Assembly: GCA_947179485.1 (NCBI GenBank)
Contig: OX359246.1
Coordinates: forward strand, 23,374,001 to 23,438,000
DNA length: 64,000 nucleotides
Source of the DNA: Allacma fusca
Taxonomy: Eukaryota; Arthropoda; Collembola; Symphypleona; Sminthuridae
Reading direction: 5' to 3'
Shown: piece after piece, positions 25,080 through 37,217 of the stretch
Layout: every line of letters starts with the position of its first letter
Numbering within the stretch: the stretch's first letter is position 1
The notes under the pieces: model-generated
Databases searched by the model: none
What the model saw: the letters and a program-made list of their open reading frames with translations, nothing else
Told to the model about the DNA's origin: nothing
Translations under genes and position numbers: made by a program

Positions 25080-25954
25080 CAGTGAATTTCCCATATAGTG
25101 GTTTCCTCTTAGATGGCATTTCCTCTTTAGTGGCATCAAAAAACCCTCCTAGAGGTTTGCAATGTTAAAGGTATACAATATAGTGGCACCCACTATAATG
25201 GTATTCCCTCTATAATGGCACCATTATGTGTTACGGTGGCTCGGCCATGCAAAATTATAATGGCAGTTGGCATAAAATTAGCTAGTTAATGGTATAACAC
25301 GGTGTTATAAAACGTGCGGGAGGTAAATAATGCTTGTGTCGATTGGTTCAATTTTAATTCTAAATGTTACTGCATACCATGAAATTCTTATTGTGGTATA
25401 CTGAAGCTCATGTATGATTAGCTGAAGTTACGTAATAGTATCACTTAAAAGGTAAAACGAACAGTTACACAACAAAGCATTGGTATTTTTACCTTGGCCC
25501 ACTTTTAATAAGTTTCAATTCGTTATTTATTTTTTAACGTAATTTAAACGTTTTCCATAATCTGAAGCCAAAATTCGGTGTCTGGAAGGACGCTGTATTA
25601 TTTTGATGATGTTTTGGAAAGTGTACCTGCCATAAAAATTTGGATTTCTTCGCAAGTAGCTCCGACCAATCGGTCTGGAATGGTGACCTTGCAGTTGAAA
25701 AGTTTGCTACTACTTACAATATTACCAGTGTGAGGGTATCTATATTTACTGAATATTTTAAACTTACTGACCTTTGCATACCTCATAGTTTTACGCATTC
25801 TGTACAAATAAATTATTTTATAAATATATTTAGCCAGTTATTAGTTATAAACATTAATAGTATATAGTTAGCCATTAATACCATATAGTGGCATCTCTAT
25901 ATAGTGGCAGGAATTTGCCACTCCCTTGGAAACCACTATATAGGAAATTCACTG
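25080..25954. mobile_element. TA-flanked MITE, Tc1/mariner-like
   Basis: Terminal inverted repeats CAGTGAATTTCCCATATAGT on the left and the complement with one or two changes on the right, each next to TA. The interior near both ends repeats ATATAGTGG and GGTTTCC words. No transposase frame is seen. Ends starting CAGTG are common in pogo/Tigger-type elements; the subfamily is inferred. Confidence 0.65.
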
Positions 25955-27292
25955 TACCTTGAACGTGTAGACATGTGAATAGACTTCTGAATCAATGGCT
26001 TCCCTACTTCTAATAAAAAACCATTTGGCGTTATCCCAATCGATGGAATGCTTTCTGTTGTTGAAAATATGTCAAGCAACTGCTGATTTATCACTGTGCC
26101 CCAAACGACCATGGTTCATGTGTTCTTTAAGACGTGTGTGTAAAAGGACGATAAGTCTCACCGTTATACATTTTAATTATTAAATATGTGTACATTTTTT
26201 ATTGCACAAAAATAATTACAGCTCACGACTCGACAGCTCAACAGAATAATTGCTACATCGTTCCGCTCGTGCACAAAATTATCGTGAGAACTATTTTCGT
26301 GGCCGTAATATAGCGAAGACCATAATATGGGGAATCCCTATTGTGTATACCTTATACAGACAAACTCCTGGGGAGGATTTGACAGGGCTACTATAAAAGG
26401 GGAAACTGTCCCTCAGGGGTCCCCAATATACAGACTGAACTGTAACAATAAATCAGGCTACGATTCACGCAGTCTCCCGAGACATTTAAATAAATGTGAG
26501 TTATTATCCGTCCAAACATGCTGGGGAAATATTGTTAGAGTAAATTGTTGGAGTTTATCAGCAATCAAGCTAAGGGGAAACTACATGTACATACTAATAG
26601 TATGTATAAAAGCACAGAATTATTTTGAAAATAAATAATTACATAATTCCAGAATCACCACAATCATGAGAGACAAAAATAGTGCATGAAGAAATAACAA
26701 TGACACACTTCATGTTTTCCTCTCCGATCGCAAACTCCATTTGCAAAAATTCTGAGAACATATTTACATTACAATTTAATAGCATATATTTGATTTTGGG
26801 TTTCGAGAATATTGCAAATGTTCGTTTTATTACAAGTCTCCGTCGTCCACTTTCCCTCTTCAGGGTCAGAATAATAATTGGAGAAATTTATAACCCTCGA
26901 CAATATACACCTATTATTTTTTAAAACCGCCCATGTTATGGAGACAGTATTCGGAAGCTCCGCGTGGATTCCAAGGCAGATGGTAATTATATTTAAATAC
27001 ACAGCTTTTAATTATTTATAATTATTCCAGGACTGCATTTACACCTGGTATGATTGCGTTCTGCTTCTGTACTCAAAGTATTTGGATTACAAGCAATTAT
27101 GTGATTCAGCATGTATACATGTGTAGCTATTATTTGAATGTAAAATGAGTATAATTTAAACCCATTAATTTTTAAAACGTGTTTCATAACATAGGAATTT
27201 ATTTCTGCGGGAGCACAAATTCAGAATTATATTCTATTACAACTGAATTACTCTTTCGGAGTTTTTACTCATGATACTTTCTCCGTGTAGAC

Positions 27293-28671
27293 ATGACGCT
27301 TTCTAAAATACATGGGAATTCTACGGAGGGAACTAATTCCAAAATTTCGAGTTTCATGCCGTGCTTTTGCTTTACCCTCAAACTTATCTCAGTCCTGAGA
27401 CTAGTGCCATACAGTTGGAGTCAGCACAGTCGGAAACTCTCACCCTATTCAGAAACCAGCAAATCCTTTAAAATTTGGATTATCGCATGTCTCCTCCAAG
27501 TTGTCAAAACTCTGTTCATTGGGTCCAAACTCATTGCTGTAATTCTTCCCTGGCTATTGAGTACTCAACCAAATACAAATCTTACAAGGCTGATGGAATT
27601 AGTGCCCGCATTCGGTGTGAATATTGTTTTTCTCTTGGCAAATTGGAACGTAGCAAAATTCAGAGGAGAAATTATACTCCTCACAAATCAAATCCTACAA
27701 ATGCGGCTGACAAGTGAGATTACACATTTTGAAATCTGATTTAATTATAAATTACATTTATTTGTAAATACAATTACTTGAATTCCAGGCAATACCCCTC
27801 GGGTTCAGAAAGACATAAAGTTTGTAAAAGTTGGGGTTGTCATATTTTCAACTCGAGTCCTTCAGTTCATTTTGTCCGGGATTGCTCGATCGAGGAGGTC
27901 CCAGTCACTGTTCGCTTTGTTGCCCGAGATTCTTCAAAATAAATTCTCGTTTTTACTTTTCGTGATGTTTACAATCTACAGTAGTTTGGCAACTTTTGTT
28001 GGCTTTTTCTTAACTTCCTTGTTGATGACCTATACTGACACTGTATGCTCTTTTCTGAAACAAAGGTAATATTATTTCAATGCTCTGCAGGATTTCTTAT
28101 TTAAAAGCTTTAATTTTGAGGCTCTTAGAATATTGCTGTAATATCTATTGTTTGCAGGAAGGACACGACAACTTTAGAAATTAATGTTTTATTCTACAAG
28201 AAGATTCTGGTGCTGCAAAATCTCCTGGAAATATCGTTCCGGCATAATTATATATTGAACTCTACGACATATTGCCTCGTAATAGGGACTATTTGTTCCT
28301 TTGGTAGCATCAAATTATATGGAAGAATTGAACCTAGAGTGTACGCCAGTATGCCCATCTCATTTATGGCTGTCACTACATTCAGCTACGCATTTTTTAC
28401 TAGTATGGGCAAACATTTAGGGCTATCAACAGCAGCTTTACGGAAACTCAGTGGGGTCATGACCGCAAAGCCGCCTGTTTTCCCGGGACAAAATCACGAC
28501 AGGATATTGAAAAGTTACCAAGCAAATATACGCTGTAGCTTCCGAGCTTGCAAACCCCTCTCAATCCGAGTTGGTAATCTTGGCACCATCCGAAAAAACC
28601 AGTTCCTGAAAGTATTTTCCTTTATTTTTGTGCAAACCATGCGTCTGCTGATTTTAACCAAGAACTCCTGA
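27293..28671 (+). CDS. chemoreceptor-like multi-pass membrane protein 4
   Basis: Exons 27293-27713, 27789-28065, 28158-28671 (1212 nt, 403 aa). Middle exon 277 bp, same phases. Compared with genes 1-3 it has CKPLSIRVGNLGTIRKN in the C-terminal block, closer to gene 5, but the same QTMRLLILTKNS end. The shared far-upstream block of genes 1-3 is not recognisable before it. No lesion was found. Confidence 0.82.
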
Positions 28672-29354
28672 GCCGTAAAAGTATGTAATGCCGCGTGTGT
28701 TTTACAAGGAAAATATTCTCATTAAATTTGTAAATTCGACACTAAAACTAAGAAAACAATTAAAGAGGACTAAAAATTACTTTCTATCGAGTATTAATCG
28801 TTACAAACCAATTTAAATTGATTTAAACCCAAGACAACTATTTATTGTGGGTTCGACCAGAGAAACCCAAATGGTAGTTTGTTATGTTTAAAAGTATACC
28901 ATTGACCGTAACTAAATGCTGTGTTTGGAAAAAATCGTTGTTTGTCTAAAATTATCATTGTATGATTATTACATCAAGTTAATATCCAGCTGGGATCCAC
29001 GCAATTCCCGAACCATTAAATATAATGGGAAAGATTTTACGCTGAAAATTTAGCAGAGAAATTAATTGATTTCTTAACAAGGTTTAAATTAATGTAATTT
29101 ACAACCAATTGCAGAATACAATATTTCTTGGCACGTGGCAAATTACAATACATTCAAAGGGATATAATTATTACCTATGTATGCATCTTTAATATCATAA
29201 TTGTTTAAATGACTGACGGGGACGCTATATCTGGAAGAATAATTCCGTCTACCTGATATTTGACAGTTAGCGTCAGTGATTCCTATCCTAAACTTGTCCA
29301 CTGTAGTCTGAGAATGTATTCGTAAGTTATTTAGTCAGATTCTGGCTTCAGAAG
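28672..29354. other. intergenic between receptor genes 4 and 5
   Basis: Short spacer of 683 bp with no recognisable repeat or gene; it must hold the 3' end of gene 4 and the promoter of gene 5. Confidence 0.5.
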
Positions 29355-30822
29355 ATGGCAATCATATTGAACGTCGCGAGGAAGGTCAGAACTAGACCAG
29401 AATCTCCTCGAATTCAAAATTGTATGCCGTACTTTTGCTTTATAATTCGCTTATTAGCCATCCTAAAGATGTTTCCATTCGACTGGAACTCCAGGACCAA
29501 AAATTTGACACGGTCTTGCAATGCCAGGAGAACCCTTTGGCTCCATCACTCCTCTGTTTTCTTGTTCTTCGTTAAAACTGTCATGACGGTTGTGGCACTA
29601 CTAAAGGGCTTACTGGTTTGTTTCACGAGTCGAGACAAGTGTCCCAGTTTGAGTCAATTGCTAGAGATGTGGACCACAATGACGATACATATGATATTTT
29701 TTGCTGGGTTCTGGAATTTATCTAAATTTCGAGATGAGGCCATGCTCCTCACAAATGAAATCCTTAACCTGCGGATACAAAGTAAGGGATGAATTTTAAA
29801 TCTACTTCGTTTTGTTACAAAGTTCCTTTTCAATTTAATACTTTGGCCTGGAGACTTTATACATGTCATGCATGCATCTGTATTTACAGGTGGGGACAAG
29901 AGGCTTCTCTCAGAAGTGAAGTTCATCAGGGTTGGGGTTATAATATATATCCTTCGATATGTCCAGTTCACTTTGCTAGGGCTGAATAAATCCAAGAGAT
30001 CACAATCTGTGTATGGTTTACTCCCAAACTTTCTCCAAAATCAAGTCCGCCTGATGCTTCACTCTGCTTTTGTTATTTATACCAGCTTTGGTTGCTGGAT
30101 TAGCCTTTTTATCATTTCCCTGATGGTTGCCTACTCCGACACACTCCGATATTTCTTAAAACAAAGGTTCATTAATAAATTATTGTTCCTTCAAGACAAT
30201 ATAGAATATTGCCTTTACACAATTTAAAAAAAAAACAAAAATTTATTTTAATTTATACAGGAAACCTTTGGCCTCCCCTTATGACAAACTACTTCTGTAC
30301 AAAAAGCTCATGATCCTCCAAAGCCTAATTGAGTCAATATTCCGCCAAAACTTTTTAGTTCAAGTGACTACCTACTGTTTCGTAACAGGAATTATTGTTT
30401 CCTTTGGTTGCCTCCGTCTCTACGGGAAAATTGATACTAGGGTTTATGCTAGTATGCCAATTTCCCTGATTGCAATAACCTCCTTCAGCTATGCCTTTTT
30501 CACTAGGACGGGCAAACTTGTGGGGATGTCCGTCACTTATGCCCGAGCTAGTTTTTTCGGAGTTTCAAATATACAAAAAGTAAGGACTAAAATCCCTTTT
30601 GGCATTGGCGACCGGACAAGCTTTAAACAGTCAGTCGTGAGGACTAATGCTGGAATTAGTACTCAAGCTGAAAGTCGTTCCTATATAAAAGCATGCATGC
30701 CTTTATCCATCCGAGTTGGGAATGTGGGAGTGATCAAGAAGAATCAATTCCTCAAGATGCTATCCTTCATTGTGGTGCAAACCATGCGGCTGCTGATTAT
30801 GACGAAAAATTCTAACATGTAG
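29355..30822 (+). CDS. chemoreceptor-like multi-pass membrane protein 5 (most diverged)
   Basis: Exons 29355-29781, 29890-30166, 30261-30822 (1266 nt, 421 aa). Middle exon is again exactly 277 bp with the same phases, so it is a true paralogue although most of the protein has diverged. Its N-terminus is Arg/Lys rich and lacks the NST sequon; the hydrophobic block ends MFPFDWN, nearer to the gustatory-receptor-type pattern. The loop before the C-terminal block is about 18-20 residues longer. The end reads QTMRLLIMTKNSNM, so the C-terminal motif is retained when little else is. Confidence 0.82.
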
Positions 30823-31210
30823 ATAAAGAAAAATGTACAGAGTCCAGGGGACAGGTTAAGTGTCAAGATTTTTGTTATAGAAATTAAAATGAAATAGCGA
30901 ATGCGATTATGTAACATAATCGTGATAAAAATAGAGACAAGTGTCCAACCTCAGGGTATTTCTTTTGGTTATTTATTTCTGCGGGAAATTGAATTTACTT
31001 GGATGATAACAAAATAACCGTTGTGTAGAATTTTATCGTTTAGGGGATATTCCCGAAAAAATCCTTTTGTTTTGGGGAGACATTCCCACGGCAATCAGTT
31101 ATAAGCCAAATCAAATAAACAAAAATTAAAAGTTACATAAGTCTCAATGTATAGGAGCCAGTCAAAGGTTACAAATAAGGACCCAGTATCAATAATGGAT
31201 ATTACTGACG

Positions 31211-31822
31211 TCACCAGCATTTAAAAAATCGACTCATTTTCTTCAACAAATTCAATTGACTCCGGACAGACCGATGACTTGCTCCAGAGTGCTGGAACCG
31301 ATGGAGACTGCAACTCCCATCACTCAGCAAACTCTCACTGTCATTGTCCCTCACAAAAAGGAGCTCAATATCGTTGAAGCTAGTTGCAAGACGCTCATTC
31401 CGACAGTACAGCACTTGATCCGAGCTGCAGGTTTGAATGGGTAAATAATCAAAAAATTCATTCCGGCGTATTTCCTTCTCAGAGATTGCCAGGCGTCTTT
31501 GTAAGCGCTCAAACTCCGTCTTCAGCCTCGCAACTTCCCCATCGTCTAAATTCATTGAAGGAGAGTATTCCTGAGAATTGATGCAAAACTGGAAGAATTT
31601 CCTGTCCACGTTGTCTATCCATCTTTGAAAAAGGCCACAATTATCAAATTTCTTCCCTTTAATAATTATTTATAAATATTTATTTAAACTTGACAAATTA
31701 TTGCGTACATGAATTTATAAATAAAAAAAACAAGGGGATACTTACTCCTTCCGAAATTCCTCCAATTCGCTAGTCTTCCTCAACTTGGCGGATTTATTTT
31801 GGGTCTTTAAACAATTGGACAT
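31211..31822 (-). CDS. small orphan protein, predicted coiled coil
   Basis: Two exons on the minus strand, 31746-31822 and 31211-31622 (489 nt, 162 aa). The donor (GTAAGT) and acceptor (TTTCAAAG) are in phase. I do not recognise the family. The N-terminal third is basic and charged, followed by a heptad-like helix (about residues 50-76, VARLKTEFERLQRRLAISEK) likely to form a coiled coil, then a Ser-rich tail ending KKMSRFFKCW. No signal peptide or membrane segment. The gene is convergent with receptor gene 5. Reality rests on splice consistency and length only. Confidence 0.5.
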
Positions 31823-33284
31823 TTTTTGAGGAAAATTTATTTATTCTGTAGTCTGTCGTTATTTCTCAATTGAAGGAGTTCGTGGAGTCCGCTCAAGAGT
31901 GACTTTGGACAAGGACAGAGCAAAGTTCAACTGAGAACCTGAAGTTCGAAGACGGAATAACAACTGCCACAGTATCCCTCAACTACAGAATCAATTATTT
32001 GGTGGAATTAACTTTACAGTATACTCTCATTATTAGGAGATACCCTTCAAATAGATTTTTTTTTGGAGGAGCTATCCTTTGTGGACACAATCAAGTTTAA
32101 CCCAGTTGTTTCCTTCTTTTCTCACTTTTTCTCTGTTTTTGCTCCTGGGAGGAGTGCTCTTGTAGAGACATTGGTCTGTATATGTGTCTGAGCTAAAATT
32201 ATGGGTATAGAAAGTAAGATTTGAGGAAAGGTTTATTGACATACTGGTATCAGTTCAAAGTCAAGTACAGTTGGGTTTGAACTTGTGACATCATGCAGCA
32301 TGACTACAGCATTGTCATGTCGAATTTAAAGACATTTTTGGATGTGATATGCAAGTCCAATCATTTGTGCTTATAAATGGACTGTATATATGTACCTACT
32401 ATCCGTAGAATTAAATATCATATTTATGTACCTCAGTACGCAGGAACTTTTGTGCTTAAGGGCAAAAAGTTTAAGATACTAAAAATAAATAATTCGTTAT
32501 CAAAAGTGTCACAACAGGGTTTCTTTTTTTTTCGTGGATTGTAAATAACGTAAGTATCTGTATGTTTTCGTTGTTTCCATATTTTGAAGTTTTAATAGTG
32601 AGGAAATGCTTTCTATATTTCTGAGCTCATGATGACTGCCTGCGTGTATCCCAAAGGATTGCAACATTATGGACTAGTTGTTTACAATTGAGTACATTTC
32701 TACGCATGATATTCAAAGTATTTACGTGTATATATTTACACGGATGCATAGTTGGGTGTAGAAATTTGTATTTTGGAAAATAAACTTATGGAAAGTTCTA
32801 GAAAGGGCTATGTTAGGACTGGTATGTGATTTATCCCTTATACGCCAGTTTGTAAGAAATTTTATCCAATAAAGATTCTGGCGGCAGAAGCAAGAGGCGT
32901 GAGGTGACGTAAAATAATGCACTGCTAAATACAATTCGTTTCCCACATTTCAAAGAGAATTTGTTTTGCAAATTAAAAAATTACACCGAGGTCAGTCCAA
33001 GAATGAAGAAGTTACAGCTGCCAAATAACTTAAAAACAACAAGAATTTTTTCAAGTAAACTTGTATTTTGCTTCTGTAACATTTAGCAATTATTTTTGAC
33101 ATAATTATTACATGTTAATTTCACATCAGATTTAAAATAATTATTGTTAGCATACTCTATTTACTATTTCTTGATTCATATTCAACTAAAGGAGAAGCTT
33201 ATGGACCAACTGTCAATTACATAATTTTCCAGTATTACTTTGTAATGTATGTATGTAATGTATTTTTACCACAGTAATCTGCTC
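31823..33284. other. intergenic; P450 duplication unit begins near 32.8 kb
   Basis: No gene seen. From about 32800 the sequence is homologous to 41340 onward, marking the 3' flank of the duplicated P450 unit. Confidence 0.5.
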
Positions 33285-34212
33285 ATAGTGCCCCTCATGG
33301 GTACCGGTTTTACCCGGGTATTTGGGTACAGGTTCAGGTACAGGTGCGTATCAGGTACAAACCTTTTGTACCCATCCGGTTTGGGTACAGGTTCAGGTTC
33401 AGTCGTTAGATACCTAAAAATGCAGGTTCAGGTATGGGTATGGGTACAGGTACAAAAACAATCTTTTGTGTATAAACCCATCAGGTACGGGTACACACTG
33501 GGTAAATATCTGAACCTGAATGTAAAATACCTGAACATTGAGGTACTTTTTAGTCAATAATTATTTCCAAGTAACACATGCAAAGATGTTGATGAGTTTA
33601 AAACAAATAAAAATTTTGACCTTGAAACATGTTAAATTAAAATTTATATGTATGAGCTCTGTCATGAAAATTAATTCCACCATATACGATGACGAGATTA
33701 TTTACCCAGCATTAGCTCGAATGGCGAGAGATTTTTTAGTAGTTTCTGGAATGAAGTACCGATAAAGCGAGCCTTCTCATATGGCCCAAATTTTCTGATG
33801 CATAAACTCTTATCAATGAGTGGAGAAACGATCAGGAAATGTTTTTGTCTCAAAGATTGACAGAAATTAAACTGTAAAGTTTGAATCCAAAAAGAATTGT
33901 ATTTTTTAAAGAAAAAATTAGTGATGTTACTTTAGAAATCCTTTAAATTAGTACAATCGAAAATACCCGGGTAGTTTCAGGTACTTTTAAAATATACCCG
34001 GGTAAATGTACATTTTTGGGTACTTTTTGGGTACAGGTACTTTTCAGGTACAGGTACTCCTGATTTAGTTTGAGTACAGGTACAGGTTTAGGAAAATTGA
34101 ACCCAGGTATTCAGGTACAGGTACGGGTATAGGTTCAAAAAATCCATGTACTCATGATTCAGGTACAGGTTCAGGTCCAGGTACAACATTTTTGTACCCA
34201 TGCGGGGCACTA
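33285..34212 (+). mobile_element. hAT-like element with GGTACAGG words and transposase remnant
   Basis: Ends TAGTGCCCCTCATGGGTAC and GTACCCATGCGGGGCACTA form terminal inverted repeats. Flanks are ATCTGCTC at 33277-33284 and 34213-34220, an 8-bp target duplication. The homologous place in P450 unit 2 (about 41830-41846) has ATCTGCTC once, an empty site. Both ends are filled with GGTACAGG/GGTTCAGG words. The centre carries a decayed hAT transposase C-terminus (separate entry). Confidence 0.88.
33538..33860 (+). pseudogene. hAT transposase C-terminal (dimerisation) fragment, frameshifted
   Basis: The frame at 33538-33765 ends YPALARMARDFLVVSG, and a second frame continues with RAFSYGPNFL then SGETIRKCFCLKD up to 33860. 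Together they match the layout of the hAT C-terminal dimerisation domain (a YPxLAxxAxxxL block, then the VFSxGxxxI region, then an ETIxxLxCLKxW-like end). A frameshift at about 33756-33770 separates the two halves, and the rest of the transposase is missing. Confidence 0.65.
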
Positions 34213-34220
34213 ATCTGCTC

Positions 34221-35317
34221 TATAGTCTTGGACTGTACAAAGAATCCCATAGCGAAATTTCTCCAATCTTGATCTTGATTTCGAGTGACATATGTAAATA
34301 GATGGATGATTCTATATCTTCACAATTATTTCACTTAAAGATGTATATTTTATGAGCACTGCATTATCCTTTCAAAAAACTTTATAAACAAATTGACAGA
34401 TACAAAATAAACTACAGAATTATCAAGTACAAGGGAAGAATCGAAAACATAAAATGAGCATTGATACGTTAAAGCTAAGTTCATAACGTATTTTAAAAGT
34501 ATTTGAAATACTTAGCTGCGCATGGTACATTAAATAAGTTTAAAAAGTGTATCGCATATTTCATATGAAAAGAAAATATTAAAATAATAATAAATTTAAA
34601 CAAAACATTTAATAGTATACACATAACGTATAATAAGCATTATCGTGATATGCCTCTTCCAAACAAATCTGCTAAACATGCCAAATTACCTGAGGTATTT
34701 ACAAAAACGTATACAGTATTTAAAAATGCTCCGGAGTTGTGAAATATTTATTTATATGAATTAGAAATAGTTTTTGAAGTAATTACAATCCCTATTTTTT
34801 GTAAAATGTATTTCCTGTTCTAAATGTTTTTATGGTTTCTCGTATTTCGAGTTTTATTTGACACCAAAATTGTCTACTGTATTTTGAAAGTGTACGAAAT
34901 ATTTTGTATTTATTTATCTTGTCAAGCTTGACCACCGTCATTTGCAAATACAAAATTTAGTTTCAAAATCTGCAGTTTATGAGTTATGTGAACAGGAACA
35001 GCAAGCACATATGAATATCTAAATTGGCTCTATTAACTTAAACAAACTACTCCAAATTGCCAAAGAATTTCAAAATTAATGGGTTTCCAGCCAGAGCACA
35101 GGAGATACTGTAAAAATGGCAAGAAAAGAATATACTTCTTTGCTTCCTCATTTCCAATTCTAGCTATGTATTTTATTCAACTTTCAAATTTCCAGAATAT
35201 TGATGTATAATCGTATTTCGCGTGTTTCTTTTTCAAATATGATCAGTCATTTCGAAATTTTCTCCCAACTTTTTAAAACATTTAAGACTAAAATAGTGCC
35301 CAAACCTATAATGCAAT
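34221..35317. other. 3' flank of P450 copy 1
   Basis: No gene; homologous to the DNA 3' of P450 copies 2 and 3 (words such as GAGTTATGTGAACAGGAACA recur at about 34980 and 43542). Confidence 0.5.
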
Positions 35318-37217
35318 TCATTCTTCACGCATCTTCAAAATTATTTCGAATGGTTCAGGCGAGAGTGTGAAACCCATGTGAGGCTCCAACTTAGGCAGTC
35401 CTCCTGCTACTGACATACGAAACCTTTGGAATACGGAAACAGTAAAGAGGAACAACTCATCTCTTGCCAGACCTTCACCTAAACAAACCCTTTTGCCAGT
35501 GGAAAAAGGCATTTGATTCTCATTCTTCTTGAACTTTCCATTTGAATCAATGAACCTCTCTGGTCGGAAGTTTTCCGGGTCCCCCCAAATCGTCTCATCA
35601 TAATGGACTGCATATAAATTTGCAATGATCATTGTGTCTTTCGGAATGAAAAATCCATGGAACTCCACATCCTCCAAGGCACGGTGAATCACACCAAATG
35701 GTAAAACAGAAGAAAAACGCAACACTTCATTGATGACGGCTTCGGTGTATGGCATAGAGGCCCGGTCCGCCAATAAGGGAACCCGTTCCTTCCCAACAAC
35801 TCCATCGATTTCCTCCTGTAATTTCTTGTGCACATGAGCGTCATGAAGTAAGTATGCGCACAACCAGACCAATGTGGTGCTTGTCGTTTCTGCGCCTGCG
35901 CCGAATAGATCAAGCAAAATTTGAATCATGACGTCCTTACTCTTGTGGAAGCTGGAATTCGGGTCTGTAGTTTTCTGAACTTCATCAGTATAAGCGTCCA
36001 CAAAGTCTCGGGGTTGATCCTCTACGTAGTGAGTATTATGCCTCTGGATCTCTTTTCGGAGAAACCGTTTCATACTCGAATAACCTTGAATCACATGATC
36101 AAACCTAGAGAGCTTGGGAGCAATTTTGGCGAACCACGGTAGAAACATAGATGGACTTGCTTCATCAGCAACTCTATTAAATGTTAACATTATTGTGAAA
36201 AATACTTTACAAAATATTGGAGTTTTGGTTTAAATTTATTTTCGAAGGACTACTTACGATTTTAGCCCTTGGAAGGCTTCCCATAAAACCGGGTCATCTT
36301 CCTTCAGTTTATCTCCGAACAATATACTCCAAAGAGCACTGATCACAGGGGCACTGAATAAGTTTTTAACTTCAGTTGGCTTCCCTTCCATTGGTTTTAA
36401 ACTATCCAGGAAATCATGAATTGCTTCCTGGATTCTGGCCTCCATAGTTTTTGTTCCAAAACCCAAATCACGAAGCTGTTTCAGGGCAAACCGACGCTGT
36501 TCTGTCCAGTGAGAGCCGTCCGTAGAAATTATCCCTTAAATAGTTGGCATTACTTACACGGTATTTTTCCAACAGCAGTCGCTTAATTTTGAAAACGCTT
36601 ACCTCGTACAATTCTATCCTCGGATCTGATTGTAAAAAAGTCTAACCTCGGTCGTCCGGCAAATATATTCAGATTCAGAGCTTCTCGAATAAGTTTTGCA
36701 TCGTTGATTACAATCGTTCTGACATTGAGAAGGAATACAATTAAATAGTTGTAAAACTTTTATAATAACTTTTTGTTGTAACAAAATTTTATTTTATGTA
36801 AAATTGGTGAAAGGAATATTTTCCAGCTCAAGGATTTAAGAGTTGAAGGGAAAGATACACTACTCGCTCTACTGGACTCTTTGTACACACAATTGGAATC
36901 CTACAATGCTAACCTGTAACTTCCAAACCAGACTCCAATAATAGGCCCATATGTTTTTTTCCAGTCCCCTAAGGTTTTAAAAGGGTACTTGCCGAGGAAT
37001 GGAAGATGACCCAGCAAAGGTACTCCAATCGGACCTGATATTACATCACACCTGATTGTAGAATTTTACCCAATGTACATAGGTCCTGGATTATTATTGC
37101 GCTTTTATTGAATGTGATTAAAAATTTTGAACCTGGAGGGAAACGTGAGACTCTCTTTTTCCAGTAATCCCAACCAATGGCCAAGACCAGGAACAAAAGC
37201 AGTATTTCAAGTATCAT
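35318..37217 (-). CDS. cytochrome P450, CYP2 clan, copy 1 (intact)
   Basis: Five exons on the minus strand: 37133-37217, 36914-37034, 36603-36718, 36258-36534, 35318-36173 (1455 nt, 484 aa). An N-terminal membrane anchor (about residues 2-16) is followed by FPPGPIGVPLLGHLP, the proline hinge typical of microsomal P450s. The oxygen-binding I-helix motif AGAETTST lies at 292-299, ExxR (EVLR) at 349-352, PERF at 404-407, and the heme-binding FSTGKRVCLG at 423-432 with Cys430. All key residues are present, so an active ER monooxygenase using NADPH-P450 reductase is expected. The substrate cannot be inferred. It is the first of three tandem copies sharing exon lengths exactly. Confidence 0.94.

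Larger units (their letters stand above)
23075..27292. other. intergenic between receptor genes 3 and 4
   Basis: Repeat-rich: a fragment of a Tc1/mariner-like MITE (about 23691-23876), a hAT-like element with CTCGTTT words (24181-24694) and a fuller TA-flanked MITE (25080-25954). Between 25955 and 27292 I see no gene or repeat I can name. Confidence 0.45.

Noticed and set aside
33249..33560. ORF rich in Gly, Val and Gln
   Set aside because: Translation of the GGTACAGG word array, not a protein gene. The same applies to ORFs at 42267, 49530, 50472 and 52307.
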